Part shown: one piece after another, positions 1-7,668 of the stretch | How positions within the stretch are numbered: the first letter of the stretch is position 1 | Layout of the letters: the number at the start of each line of letters is the position of its first letter | Assembly: GCA_041179125.1 (NCBI GenBank) | Contig: JBEGTZ010000006.1 | Span: 1-27,901, forward strand | DNA from: CAMCXE01 sp041179125 | GTDB lineage: Bacteria; Pseudomonadota; Gammaproteobacteria; Pseudomonadales; Cellvibrionaceae | Length of the DNA: 27,901 bases | Reading direction: 5' to 3' | The notes under the pieces: generated by a model | Seen by the model: the letters and a program-made list of their open reading frames with translations, nothing else | Told to the model about the DNA's origin: nothing | The model's database searches: none | Position numbers and translations under genes: made by a program

Positions 1-892
1 CGACCGCTTTTTGTATTTGGCGCGTTATCGGCCCAGGTTTAAACAATGTGGCATTGGTGTGGGATTTTGTGTGGGGCTGCTCAATTTGAACAACGGGCCA
101 TACACCGCGCAGGCTATTGCAGATAAACACTTCATCCGCCGCTAATACATCCGGCAGAGAAAACCGCTCGATGCGCACATTTTGCCCTCGGGCCTCAGCC
201 TGCTCGATGATCCATTGGCGCATCACGCCTGCAACGCCAGAGTGGGTTAACTCCGGCGTGTACAACGCGCCTTGGTGCAACCAAAAAATATTGTGTACCA
301 GTGTTTCAATAACGGCATCGGTTTCATCCAGCAATAAGCTGTGTTGCTCGGGCAATAAGCTGCGCTGCTCAGGCAATCGCTTGGCCGCTTGGCTTGCCAG
401 CACATGTTCAAGACGATTGAGGTGTTTAATGCCGCCCAGTAGTTTGCTGCGGCTCAGCCGTACCGGCGATACACACAGTGTTACCCCGGCTTGCGCAGGT
501 TCCGGCTGGTCGCCAATAGGGCGGTAGATCCACATACAATTTGGTTGGGGCGATGCGGGCGGTGCGTAGCCCTGGCCGCCTTCGCCTCGGGTTACGATCA
601 GCTTCAATGCTCCAGTATTGGTGATGCTGGCGGTATTTTGCAGTTCGTGAAGCACCGTGTTGAGCTGGGTGATGACCTGCGCTTCCGATAAGGGGATGTA
701 CAAACGCTCAGCATCGGCCAATAGACGCCGCAGATGCCAGGGCAGCAGCGGCACCGTGCCGCGCTCGTAACGCATGGTTTCAAATAAGCCATCGCCATAG
801 GCCAAGCCGCGATCCAATATAGGGACTGCTTGGGTGCGCACTGCGTTAAGCCAGCTGATCGGCTCAGCGGTTGTAACAACGGTAGAAGACAT
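1..892 (-). CDS. pabC: Aminodeoxychorismate lyase PabC (3' end outside window)
   Basis: PabC converts 4-amino-4-deoxychorismate to p-aminobenzoate and pyruvate for folate synthesis; it is a PLP enzyme of aminotransferase class IV. I translated this frame by hand: it opens with ATG at 892 and stays open for 297 codons to the left edge, so the C-terminus is missing. Residues 27-39 read DRGLAYGDGLFET, the family N-terminal motif, and GGIKHLNRLEHVL around 153-165 carries the expected PLP lysine (K156). It starts 16 bases after the fabF stop, the usual fabF-pabC order, so it is probably co-transcribed with the fab genes. Odd point: a near-perfect 21-bp duplication (332-373) gives a repeated 7-residue unit LPEQRSL/LPEQHSL at about 173-186. 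Identity is well supported by motifs and position. Confidence 0.93.
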   Translation of the reverse strand, partial: MSSTVVTTAEPISWLNAVRTQAVPILDRGLAYGDGLFETMRYERGTVPLLPWHLRRLLADAERLYIPLSEAQVITQLNTVLHELQNTASITNTGALKLIVTRGEGGQGYAPPASPQPNCMWIYRPIGDQPEPAQAGVTLCVSPVRLSRSKLLGGIKHLNRLEHVLASQAAKRLPEQRSLLPEQHSLLLDETDAVIETLVHNIFWLHQGALYTPELTHSGVAGVMRQWIIEQAEARGQNVRIERFSLPDVLAADEVFICNSLRGVWPVVQIEQPHTKSHTNATLFKPGPITRQIQKAV

Positions 893-908
893 CAGATTCG
901 CCCCAGCG

Positions 909-2144
909 CTAGACGCGGCGGAATACTAAGGTTCCATTCGTGCCGCCAAAACCAAACGAATTGCTCATGGCAATGTTAAATGAGCGCTCCTGGGCTTGAT
1001 GCGGGACAAAATTGAGATCGCAGCCTTCGTCAGGCTCATCTAGGTTTATAGTGGGCGGGGCCACTTGGTTTTGCAGGGCCAAAATACTGATGATGGCCTC
1101 GACTGCACCTGCGGCACCCAAGAGATGCCCGCTCATGGATTTTGTGGAACTTACAGCCAATTTGTAAGCATGTTCGCCAAAAACGGTTTTAAGTGCAGCG
1201 CATTCCGCCAAGTCACCCGCGCCGGTGGAGGTACCGTGTGCGTTGATATAACCCACGGATTCAGGTGCGAGGCCCGCATCGTGCAGGGCGTTTTGAATGG
1301 CTAAGGCCGCGCCTTCGCCATTTTCCGGGGGGGATGTCATGTGGTAGGCATCGCCACTGGTGCCAAAGCCCACTAGCTCTGCGTAAATTTTTGCATGGCG
1401 CGCTTTGGCGTGTTCGTAGCTTTCCAACAGTAAAACACCGGCACCATCACCCAGAACAAATCCGTCTCGGTTTTTATCCCAAGGGCGGCTGGCGGTTTGC
1501 GGGCTGTCGTTGCGGGTGGATAAGGCTCGGGCGGCACCAAAACCACCGATGCCCACGGGTGTGGTCGCCATCTCGGCGCCGCCGCACAATACGGCATCGG
1601 CATAGCCGTACATAATTTCCCGTGCGGCCATGCCGATGCTGTGGGTTCCTGTGGTGCAGGCCGTGCAGATCGCAAGGTTGCTGCCTCTTAAGCCATAACG
1701 AATGGAAAGATTGCCCGCCACCATGTTGATAATGGCGCTGGGCACAAAAAATGGGGATATGCGGCGCGGGCCTTTGCTGAGCAGTGTGTCGTGGGTTTCT
1801 TCGATGGAGCCGAGACCGCCGATGCCGGAGCCCACGATGCAACCGATTCGGTGGGCGTTGCTGGCCGTGACCTCTATGCCTGAGTCTTCCATAGCTTGAA
1901 TCCCCGCCACCATACCATAGCGGATAAAAGGATCCATTTTGCGAGCGTCTTTTTCGCTCATGTAGGGGGTTAAATCTAGGTTTTTCACCGGCGCACTGAA
2001 GCGGGTGGCGAAGGCTGAGGCGTCGAAGGATTCAATGGGCTGCACACCGCTTTTGCCCGCGAGCATCGCCTGCCAGGTCTCAGTCACTGTATTGCCCAAC
2101 GGGCTGACCATGCCCATGCCGGTAACTACCACTCGATTTCGCAC
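909..2144 (-). CDS. fabF: 3-oxoacyl-ACP synthase II (KAS II) FabF
   Basis: FabF condenses malonyl-ACP with a growing acyl-ACP during fatty-acid elongation in the cytoplasm. The 411-residue product has the length and full catalytic triad of the family: C163 in TACTTG, H303 in NAHGTSTGAGD and H340 in KSMSGHLLGAAG, numbering that matches E. coli FabF. The start is GTG at 2144, where the protein begins MRNRVVVTGMG; GAGG lies about five bases upstream. The gene is separated from acpP by 278 bases holding a strong hairpin terminator and a repeat element, so read-through from acpP may be limited; pabC follows closely. Confidence 0.97.
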   Translation of the reverse strand: MRNRVVVTGMGMVSPLGNTVTETWQAMLAGKSGVQPIESFDASAFATRFSAPVKNLDLTPYMSEKDARKMDPFIRYGMVAGIQAMEDSGIEVTASNAHRIGCIVGSGIGGLGSIEETHDTLLSKGPRRISPFFVPSAIINMVAGNLSIRYGLRGSNLAICTACTTGTHSIGMAAREIMYGYADAVLCGGAEMATTPVGIGGFGAARALSTRNDSPQTASRPWDKNRDGFVLGDGAGVLLLESYEHAKARHAKIYAELVGFGTSGDAYHMTSPPENGEGAALAIQNALHDAGLAPESVGYINAHGTSTGAGDLAECAALKTVFGEHAYKLAVSSTKSMSGHLLGAAGAVEAIISILALQNQVAPPTINLDEPDEGCDLNFVPHQAQERSFNIAMSNSFGFGGTNGTLVFRRV

Positions 2145-2263
2145 GCTGGCCTCACTTCAAATAAGTCGTGCGTACACAAGCTGAACAGTGACGCAAAACC
2201 AAACAACAGGATTGTCCCGCCGCTCATTAACGATGGCAAAGTAAAGCGTATCGCCTCTTCAAA

Positions 2264-2316
2264 CCCAGAAACCTCAACCGAGTGTCTTAATCTCTCTCGT
2301 TAGATGGGGTTTTTAA
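2264..2316. repeat. Copy (a) of a dispersed fold-back repeat
   Basis: The stretch begins cccagaaacctcaacc, contains gtcttaatctctctcg and ends ggggtttttaag. The same pieces recur near 8639-8720, 14328 and 21956-22131. The arms can pair imperfectly (aaacc with ggttt, accgag with ctcgt). It lies in the acpP-fabF gap. I infer a degraded member of a small non-coding repeat family; no coding potential is visible. Confidence 0.5.
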
Positions 2317-2353
2317 GTTTGGATGCCACCAGAACCCAAACTACTAAGCTGTA

Positions 2354-2390
2354 AAAAATAAAAGCCGTAACAGGTACGGCTTTTATTTTT
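2354..2390 (-). terminator. Hairpin terminator downstream of acpP
   Basis: A 16-bp stem (2354-2369 with 2375-2390) around a 5-base loop has a GC core gccgta/tacggc and long A/T flanks, so it can act as an intrinsic terminator on either strand. On the minus strand it follows acpP and precedes fabF. It probably makes acpP mRNA more abundant than the fabF-pabC message, which suits the high demand for ACP. Confidence 0.8.
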
Positions 2391-2422
2391 AGGTGCTTTG
2401 CAGCGGGCTTACATTACGTGAA

Positions 2423-2659
2423 TTACGCGAGGTGCGTAGTAATGTAGTTAATAGCCAATTGCACGGTGGTGATTTTTTCCGCTTCTTCATCGGGAATTTC
2501 GGTTTCAAATTCTTCTTCCAACGCCATAACAAGCTCAACGGTGTCTAAAGAATCGGCGCCTAAATCTTCTACAAAAGAAGCCTCATTTTTAACTTCGTCT
2601 TCTTTAACGCCGAGTTGTTCGGCAACAATTTTTTTGACGCGCTCTTCGATACTGCTCAT
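2423..2659 (-). CDS. acpP: Acyl carrier protein
   Basis: AcpP carries fatty-acyl intermediates on a 4'-phosphopantetheine attached to serine. The product is 78 residues, acidic, with the DSLDTVELVMALEEEF motif; the modified residue is S37. The start at 2659 gives the standard MSSIEERVKKIV N-terminus and has AGGAG about 9 bases upstream. The frame stays open further upstream to an ATG at 2794, but that ATG lies inside the promoter -10 element, so the longer form is rejected. acpP has its own promoter and terminator within the fab cluster. Confidence 0.98.
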   Translation of the reverse strand: MSSIEERVKKIVAEQLGVKEDEVKNEASFVEDLGADSLDTVELVMALEEEFETEIPDEEAEKITTVQLAINYITTHLA

Positions 2660-2685
2660 GTGTGGATAACTCCTCGTAGCCTGTT

Positions 2686-2736
2686 TTGAATTAGGGCATT
2701 GAATTTTGTATTGAATTGGGGCATTGAATTTGGGCA
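2686..2736. repeat. Four tandem 12-13-bp units in the acpP leader
   Basis: Four consecutive units of the type ttgaattnggggca (2686-2698, 2699-2710, 2711-2723, 2724-2736) lie between the predicted acpP transcription start and the acpP ribosome binding site. The second unit is the most diverged. They would be transcribed as part of the 5' leader. Their role is unknown. Confidence 0.75.
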
Positions 2737-2792
2737 AAGATAGCCCCCCGCGCAGATTAGGTCTAACGCCTAGGGTGCTGACTTGGGCGCGC

Positions 2793-2821
2793 ATTTTAAC
2801 GAGAAATTTGCTTTTTGTAAG
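2793..2821 (-). promoter_or_regulatory. Sigma70-type promoter for acpP
   Basis: On the minus strand CTTACA (2816-2821) and TAAAAT (2793-2798) are separated by exactly 17 bases. The -10 box matches the consensus at 5 of 6 positions and the -35 box at 4 of 6. Transcription would start near 2786 and give a leader of about 125 bases before acpP. Confidence 0.6.
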
Positions 2822-2875
2822 CCTTGTCGGGAAATTTCTTATCAGAAGGGCGAAACCAACAAAAAAACGACCTTT

Positions 2876-3619
2876 TTATTGACTCATGTACATGCCGCCA
2901 TTGACATGTAACGTCTCCCCGGTGATGTAACTGGCGTGGTCTGAGACCAAAAAAGCCACCGCGTGAGCGATCTCTTCAGGCTTGCCCAGTCGTCCCAGGG
3001 CGATGCCTGCACTTAACTGCGCCTTCTGGGCTTCCGGCAAATCGCGCGTCATATCGGTGTCGATAAACCCCGGCGCCACCGCATTCACGGTGATGCTGCG
3101 GGAGCCAATTTCTTTCGCCAGCGAGCGCGTAAAGCCCATAACACCGGCTTTGGTAGCGGCGTAGTTGGTCTGCCCGGCATTACCCATTGCACCGACGATG
3201 GAGGCGATATTCACGATGCGCCCCCAGCGCTGCTTCATCATGCCGCGCAGGCAGGCTTTGCTGAGGCGATACACGGCACTGAGATTGGTATTGATGACAT
3301 CAAACCATTCTTCGTCGCTCATGCGCATCAGCAGGTTGTCTTTGGTGATGCCCGCGTTGTTCACCAGCACGCTGACGACGCCGTATTGGGCACTAATATC
3401 ATTTACCAAGGCCTCCACCGAAGCGCCGTCGGCCACATTCAATACCTTGCCTACGCCTGCAATGCCTGCGGCAACGAAGCGCTCGGTAATGGCTTGCGCT
3501 CCAGCCTCACTGGTGGCAGTGCCAACCACTAACAGGCCCGCCTTGCCCAACGCTTCGGCAATCGCAGCGCCAATGCCTCGGCTGGCACCGGTGACTAGGG
3601 CTATTTTTTGTTCTGACAT
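2876..3619 (-). CDS. fabG: 3-oxoacyl-ACP reductase FabG
   Basis: FabG carries out the NADPH-dependent reduction of 3-oxoacyl-ACP in each elongation cycle. The 247-residue product is a classical short-chain dehydrogenase: TGASRGIG cofactor loop at 10-17, NNAG at 87-90, and catalytic S140, Y153 and K157 (YAATK). I chose ATG at 3619 because GAGG sits six bases upstream; an in-frame ATG four codons earlier has no ribosome binding site. It follows fabD by 42 bases and lies upstream of the separate acpP promoter. Confidence 0.96.
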   Translation of the reverse strand: MSEQKIALVTGASRGIGAAIAEALGKAGLLVVGTATSEAGAQAITERFVAAGIAGVGKVLNVADGASVEALVNDISAQYGVVSVLVNNAGITKDNLLMRMSDEEWFDVINTNLSAVYRLSKACLRGMMKQRWGRIVNIASIVGAMGNAGQTNYAATKAGVMGFTRSLAKEIGSRSITVNAVAPGFIDTDMTRDLPEAQKAQLSAGIALGRLGKPEEIAHAVAFLVSDHASYITGETLHVNGGMYMSQ

Positions 3620-3661
3620 GTCGCGCCTCATTTATTCTGGGAAATGGGTTTCTGGGAATGG

Positions 3662-4594
3662 TTAAAAATGTGCCAAAGACGCCTGCCAGCGGGTTAAATC
3701 TTCAGTGGAAAGCAGGGTTAAGCCCTTGTGAATACGCTTGTTCAAGCCTGATAACACACGGCCCGGCCCCAGCTCCAAGGTTAATTCCACACCTTCACCC
3801 ACCATAAATTGCATCGACTCAACCCAGCGCACCGGGGCATAGACCTGCTCGATCATGATGGCTTTGATGGCCGCAGGGTCCGACTCGGGGCGGGCGGTGA
3901 GGTTGTGGACTACAGGCAGCGCGGGCGCGGAGAATGTCACCGCGTTTAAATCTTGCGCCAGCCGCAGGGCAGCGGGTTTCATCATAGGCGTGTGAAAAGG
4001 CGCGCTGACAGGCAAATGAATCACGCGCATTGCGCCAAGCGTTGTGCTTTGCGCCATAGCCGCTTCAACTGCGGCTATTTCGCCTGCAATCACCACTTGG
4101 CCGGGCGCATTAAAATTGACCGGAACCACGATACCCACCGGGCTGGCCAGCCGACAGGCCTCTGCCACTTGCTCATCATCAAGACCCAGAATAGCCGCCA
4201 TAGCGCCCACACCCGCAGGCACCGCCGCCTGCATGTACTGGCCGCGCAGGCGCACCAGGTTAACCGCATCGGCAAACGACACCACACCTGCGGCCACCAG
4301 GGCCGACCACTCGCCCAGGCTGTGGCCCGCTAAAAAATCAGGCCGCGCAGCACTAGACGCCTGCCATGCGCGCCACAGGGCAATACTGGCAGCGAGCAGC
4401 GCAGGCTGTGCGTATTCGGTTAAATTTAGTTGCTCTTGCGGGCCATCGCTGACCAACTGCCACAGGTTATAACCCAACACTTCTGAGGCTTCGGCGAAGG
4501 TCTGCGCCACTTGGGGCAATTCATTCACCAGGCTTTGCAACATGCCCACCTGCTGGGAACCTTGACCGGGAAATACATACGCACTTTTCAACAC
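3662..4594 (-). CDS. fabD: Malonyl-CoA:ACP transacylase FabD
   Basis: FabD transfers malonyl from CoA to ACP, supplying the extender for fatty-acid synthesis. The 310-residue protein has the usual length. GQGSQ is at 10-14, the nucleophile S92 is in GHSLGE and the catalytic H201 is in APFHTPMM. The start codon is GTG at 4594, with AAAGG seven bases upstream. The gap after plsX is only 14 bases, and no fabH is present at the place it occupies in the E. coli cluster. Confidence 0.96.
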   Translation of the reverse strand: MLKSAYVFPGQGSQQVGMLQSLVNELPQVAQTFAEASEVLGYNLWQLVSDGPQEQLNLTEYAQPALLAASIALWRAWQASSAARPDFLAGHSLGEWSALVAAGVVSFADAVNLVRLRGQYMQAAVPAGVGAMAAILGLDDEQVAEACRLASPVGIVVPVNFNAPGQVVIAGEIAAVEAAMAQSTTLGAMRVIHLPVSAPFHTPMMKPAALRLAQDLNAVTFSAPALPVVHNLTARPESDPAAIKAIMIEQVYAPVRWVESMQFMVGEGVELTLELGPGRVLSGLNKRIHKGLTLLSTEDLTRWQASLAHF

Positions 4595-4608
4595 ATTAAT
4601 ACCTTTAA

Positions 4609-5601
4609 TTAATCTGAGTTTATTACTTGTCCAGCAGAAACCTCTACCGCCCGCAAGGCTGCATGGAGCGCGGCCAGAAACGCTTCTTTGTCCGCCCCGC
4701 CGTGGCTCTTCACCACGACGCCATTTACACCTAATAAACGCGCGCCATTTAACGCCGAAGGATGTAATTGAGCGCGCGCCTGCCGGAACACACCCTGGAA
4801 CAACCCAGCCAACAAGCGCCTCCAGGGGTTGGCGGCAAACTGGCTGCGCAACGCATTTAAAACCGTGGCGGCCGCCGCTTCAGCGGATTTCAATACCATA
4901 TTGCCCATCAAACCATCGCACACCACCACATCGGCGTCGCCCGCAAACAAACCCGCAGGCTCCACAAATCCCATGTAGTCAAACTCGCTGTGCGCAGCCA
5001 ATAAATCAGCCGCCTCACGCACCACCTTCGGGCCTTTTTCTGCTTCTTGACCGAGGTTTAACAGCGCCACCCGCACCCGGCGTTTGAGAACGCGTGTAGC
5101 CTCGGCGGCTCCCAAACAGGCGTATTCGAGCAGACGGGGTGCATCGGGGGCGAGCACGCCGCCAAGGTCAAGTAACCAGGTGGCGCCATTTTGCGTAGGT
5201 ACCGGCGTACACAGCACAGGCCGCGATACATCCGGTTGCATACCCAAAATGTGCGCCGCCAGCATCACCAGCCCGCCGGTATTCCCCGCCGTAACACAGG
5301 CCTGCACCCTACCCGCCCGCAGCGCCGCCAGCGCTTGCCCCATAGACGAAGCCTGCTTATGGCGCAGCACAAACGCTGGGCTATCCTGGGCCAAAACAGC
5401 CTCTTGGCAGAGCACCAAACACAGGTGTTGCGGGGGTTCTGAAGGCGCCAAAAATGGCTCCTGCACAAAAAAGTCGATGGCAACGCCTGGGTTTTGGGCC
5501 AAAAAAATGCAGCAGGCCTCAAACGCAAGACGGGGACCAAAGTCCCCGCCCATGCCATCTACGGCAATTCTTAAGTCACCCAAGCTGGCTTTTTGTTTCA
5601 A
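4609..5601 (-). CDS. plsX: Phosphate acyltransferase PlsX
   Basis: PlsX makes acyl-phosphate from acyl-ACP, the acyl donor for PlsY in phosphatidic acid synthesis. The 330-residue protein opens with LRIAVDGMGGDFGP at 10-23, the family signature, and has VTAGNTGGLV and DGLMGNMVLKS in order. No ATG precedes the conserved N-terminus, so translation must begin at a TTG; TTG at 5601 is the farthest upstream and lies two bases after the rpmF stop, which suggests coupling to rpmF translation. Its ribosome binding site is weak. The order rpmF-plsX-fabD supports the call. Confidence 0.94.
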   Translation of the reverse strand: MKQKASLGDLRIAVDGMGGDFGPRLAFEACCIFLAQNPGVAIDFFVQEPFLAPSEPPQHLCLVLCQEAVLAQDSPAFVLRHKQASSMGQALAALRAGRVQACVTAGNTGGLVMLAAHILGMQPDVSRPVLCTPVPTQNGATWLLDLGGVLAPDAPRLLEYACLGAAEATRVLKRRVRVALLNLGQEAEKGPKVVREAADLLAAHSEFDYMGFVEPAGLFAGDADVVVCDGLMGNMVLKSAEAAAATVLNALRSQFAANPWRRLLAGLFQGVFRQARAQLHPSALNGARLLGVNGVVVKSHGGADKEAFLAALHAALRAVEVSAGQVINSD

Positions 5602-5603
5602 GC

Positions 5604-5786
5604 CTACTCGTCGTCTTTAGATGCAGTAATTTTGCGACCGCGAAAAAAGCCATCGGGCGTCATGTGGTGACGCAGATGCAATTCGCCGGTAGCGGCATCT
5701 ACTGATAAGGTTTTAGCAGTTAACGCATCGTGCGAACGGCGCATGCCACGACGTGAACGCGATTTTTTATCCTGTTGAACGGCCAT
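5604..5786 (-). CDS. rpmF: 50S ribosomal protein L32
   Basis: The basic 60-residue protein begins MAVQQDKKSRSRRGMRRSHD, the typical L32 N-terminus with the KSRSRRGMRRSHD core. Downstream, HLRHHMTPDGFFRGRK lacks the paired zinc cysteines present in some L32 forms, as is common in proteobacteria. It lies 27 bases after yceD and directly before plsX, the classic arrangement, with TAGGAG upstream of the start. Confidence 0.96.
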   Translation of the reverse strand: MAVQQDKKSRSRRGMRRSHDALTAKTLSVDAATGELHLRHHMTPDGFFRGRKITASKDDE

Positions 5787-5813
5787 TAAAGTACTCCTAC
5801 AACACTGGTTGAA

Positions 5814-6320
5814 TTAGTTAGGTTTTGATCCTTTCAAACGCGCAAGCACCTGAAAGGGATTATTTTGTTCTGCCGGTGCTGCCACCCCTTCAGGCGCCAA
5901 CATCGAGCGATCCATACAGTCGTAATCGTGCCTAGGCACGAGAGGCAGAGCCAGCAATAGCTCTTCCTCGATAATTTCATAGAGATCTGCTTGCTCTTCA
6001 GCGACCACCCAAGGCTCGTACTCCCCAGGCAGCTGCTTGGCGTCATCTTCGTTCCACACCATCGCTAAAGCCAAACTGCCGTGTAACGGCACATCCACCG
6101 GCTCTAAGCAGCGCTGGCACTGCATGGAAACACAGCCATCGTAATGACCGGTCACAATGCGATGCCGCGTTTCGGCCACCGAAAACTCAAGCGTAACCGA
6201 CAAAAAACGTACCGACAAAGCCACGCCAGACAGGCGCACCAGGCTCTCAACGGGTATATCCCCTGCCACCTGCAAGCCGTGCTGCGCAAACTTACGCGGC
6301 TCAATAAAACGAGGCACCAT
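5814..6320 (-). CDS. yceD: DUF177 family protein YceD (large-subunit rRNA accumulation protein)
   Basis: YceD is a conserved partner of rpmF, and family members affect 23S rRNA accumulation. The protein has the conserved CQRCLEP motif, an acidic middle and the C-terminal PFQVLARLKG block typical of DUF177. I placed the start at ATG 6320 (MVPRFIEPRKFAQHG) because homologues begin with a similar short lead before the PRK segment. An in-frame ATG at 6374 would add 18 residues and has a GAGG 11 bases upstream, so the start is not settled. The gene heads the fab-side operon and is divergent from maf. Confidence 0.88.
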   Translation of the reverse strand: MVPRFIEPRKFAQHGLQVAGDIPVESLVRLSGVALSVRFLSVTLEFSVAETRHRIVTGHYDGCVSMQCQRCLEPVDVPLHGSLALAMVWNEDDAKQLPGEYEPWVVAEEQADLYEIIEEELLLALPLVPRHDYDCMDRSMLAPEGVAAPAEQNNPFQVLARLKGSKPN

Positions 6321-6458
6321 GGGGAAAACCCAGCTAAAAATAAGCGCGGCATGATATTGGCATTGACGGGCCATGTCAAAGAAAACCTCAACATTAGGTG
6401 CTTATTTTTTATTCACCATCAGCTACCATGCACACTCGATCAACCCGAACCGCTCGCC

Positions 6459-7073
6459 ATGCCCCAACTCATTCTAGCCTCCAGCTCCCCCTACCGCCGC
6501 GAACTGCTCGCCCGCCTGAAAATCCCCTTCGAGTTTATAAGCCCGAACATCGACGAAACCCCGCTCCCACAGGAATCGCCACAACAGCTGTGCGAACGCC
6601 TCAGCCGCGCCAAGGCACAGGCCATAAGCCAGCAGCACCCAAGCGCGATTGTGATCGGGTCCGATCAAGTGGCTTCACTCAACGGCGCCCCGCTAGGCAA
6701 ACCCGGCGATGCCGCTCGCGCCTGCGAACAACTTCAAGCGTGCAGTGCTGAGCGGGTGGATTTTTACACGGGACTTTGCGTGCAGCAGGGCGAGACGCAG
6801 TGGTTTCACTTGGCGCATACCCAGGTGGTGTTCCGCGCGTTGAGCCTGGCGGAAATTCACGCTTATTTAGCAGCAGAACAACCCTTCGACTGCGCAGGCA
6901 GCTTTAAGGCCGAAGGCCTAGGCATCTGCCTGTTCGAAGCCATTAACAGCCAGGATCCAACAGACCTCATCGGCCTGCCGCTAATTGCACTGAGCCGCCT
7001 GTTGCGTCAATTCGGCCTACATTCCCTCAGCGCGATGCAATCCAGTCCACCACCTGCGGGAACTGATCCGTAA
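6459..7073 (+). CDS. yceF: Maf-family nucleotide pyrophosphatase, YceF type
   Basis: Maf proteins hydrolyse non-canonical or modified NTPs; the YceF branch prefers 7-methyl-GTP. The 204-residue product begins MPQLILASSSPYRRELL (nucleotide-binding SSSP.RR motif), has IGSDQV with D69 and GKPG, and then CAGSFKAEGLGICLFE and DPTDLIGLPL, which follow the YceF rather than the YhdE pattern. The start is ATG at 6459; the frame is open further upstream, but that part is antisense to yceD and unlike the family. Its 3' end overlaps the convergent phosphatase gene by 47 bases. Confidence 0.92.
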   Translation: MPQLILASSSPYRRELLARLKIPFEFISPNIDETPLPQESPQQLCERLSRAKAQAISQQHPSAIVIGSDQVASLNGAPLGKPGDAARACEQLQACSAERVDFYTGLCVQQGETQWFHLAHTQVVFRALSLAEIHAYLAAEQPFDCAGSFKAEGLGICLFEAINSQDPTDLIGLPLIALSRLLRQFGLHSLSAMQSSPPPAGTDP

Positions 7074-7668
7074 TAAACACCGGCTTATGGGCCAGCAAAC
7101 GCTCAGGCTCATGGGCGCCGTAGCTGAGGCCCAAACTCGGCATCTCAATGGCCGCCGCCATCGCCAGGTCGTACTCGGTGTCCCCCACCATCACCGCCTG
7201 TTGCGGCGCAGCATTCAGCGCACTGAGAATTTCCTGCAACATTAATGGATGCGGCTTTGAAGCGGTTTCATCGGCGCAGCGGGTGATGGTAAAACGCTCC
7301 TGCCAACCCAACTGGTCAAGCAAACGATCCAGCCCCCGGCGGCTTTTGCCCGTGGCCACGGCGATGGGGATCCCCCGCGATAACAGGCGCTCCAAGCCCT
7401 CATCCACGCCGGGGTAAAGCGCGCAAACGGTGGTGTCTTCATGGATAAAAACGTGCGAATAAGCCGCCCGTAACTCCTCCGCCAACGCGGTATCAATGCT
7501 CGGATACAACACCCGCACCGCCTCCGGCAAGCCCAGGCCGATGATATTGGCGATGGTTTTATCGTCCAGCACCGGCAAATTCACTCGGCTGGCCGCTTGC
7601 TGCATACAGGTGATGATTTTGCCGGTGGAATCCATCAGCGTGCCATCCCAATCAAATATCGCGATCAT
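7027..7668 (-). CDS. HAD-superfamily phosphatase (Gph-like, subfamily IA)
   Basis: The 213-residue protein has HAD motif I at the N-terminus (FDWDGTLMDS; nucleophile D6 and acid/base D8), motif II VATGKS, a motif III lysine in SKPHP and motif IV VGDTEYD. It resembles phosphoglycolate-phosphatase-like hydrolases, but the physiological substrate cannot be read from sequence. Its ATG overlaps the rluC stop by four bases (ATGA), so the two are translationally coupled. The gene end overlaps maf on the other strand. Confidence 0.87.
   Translation of the reverse strand: MIAIFDWDGTLMDSTGKIITCMQQAASRVNLPVLDDKTIANIIGLGLPEAVRVLYPSIDTALAEELRAAYSHVFIHEDTTVCALYPGVDEGLERLLSRGIPIAVATGKSRRGLDRLLDQLGWQERFTITRCADETASKPHPLMLQEILSALNAAPQQAVMVGDTEYDLAMAAAIEMPSLGLSYGAHEPERLLAHKPVFITDQFPQVVDWIASR

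Noticed and set aside
604..879. 91-residue minus-strand ORF inside the pabC region
   Set aside because: It is an alternative frame of pabC; the true frame (from 892) carries the PabC motifs.
2660..2794. N-terminally extended AcpP (start at 2794)
   Set aside because: The extension is unlike any ACP, covers the fourfold repeat, and its ATG overlaps the promoter -10 box; the start at 2659 has AGGAG and gives a standard 78-residue ACP.
5084..5620. 178-residue plus-strand ORF antisense to plsX
   Set aside because: Composition is that of a frame shadow, with no recognisable motif; plsX on the other strand is certain.
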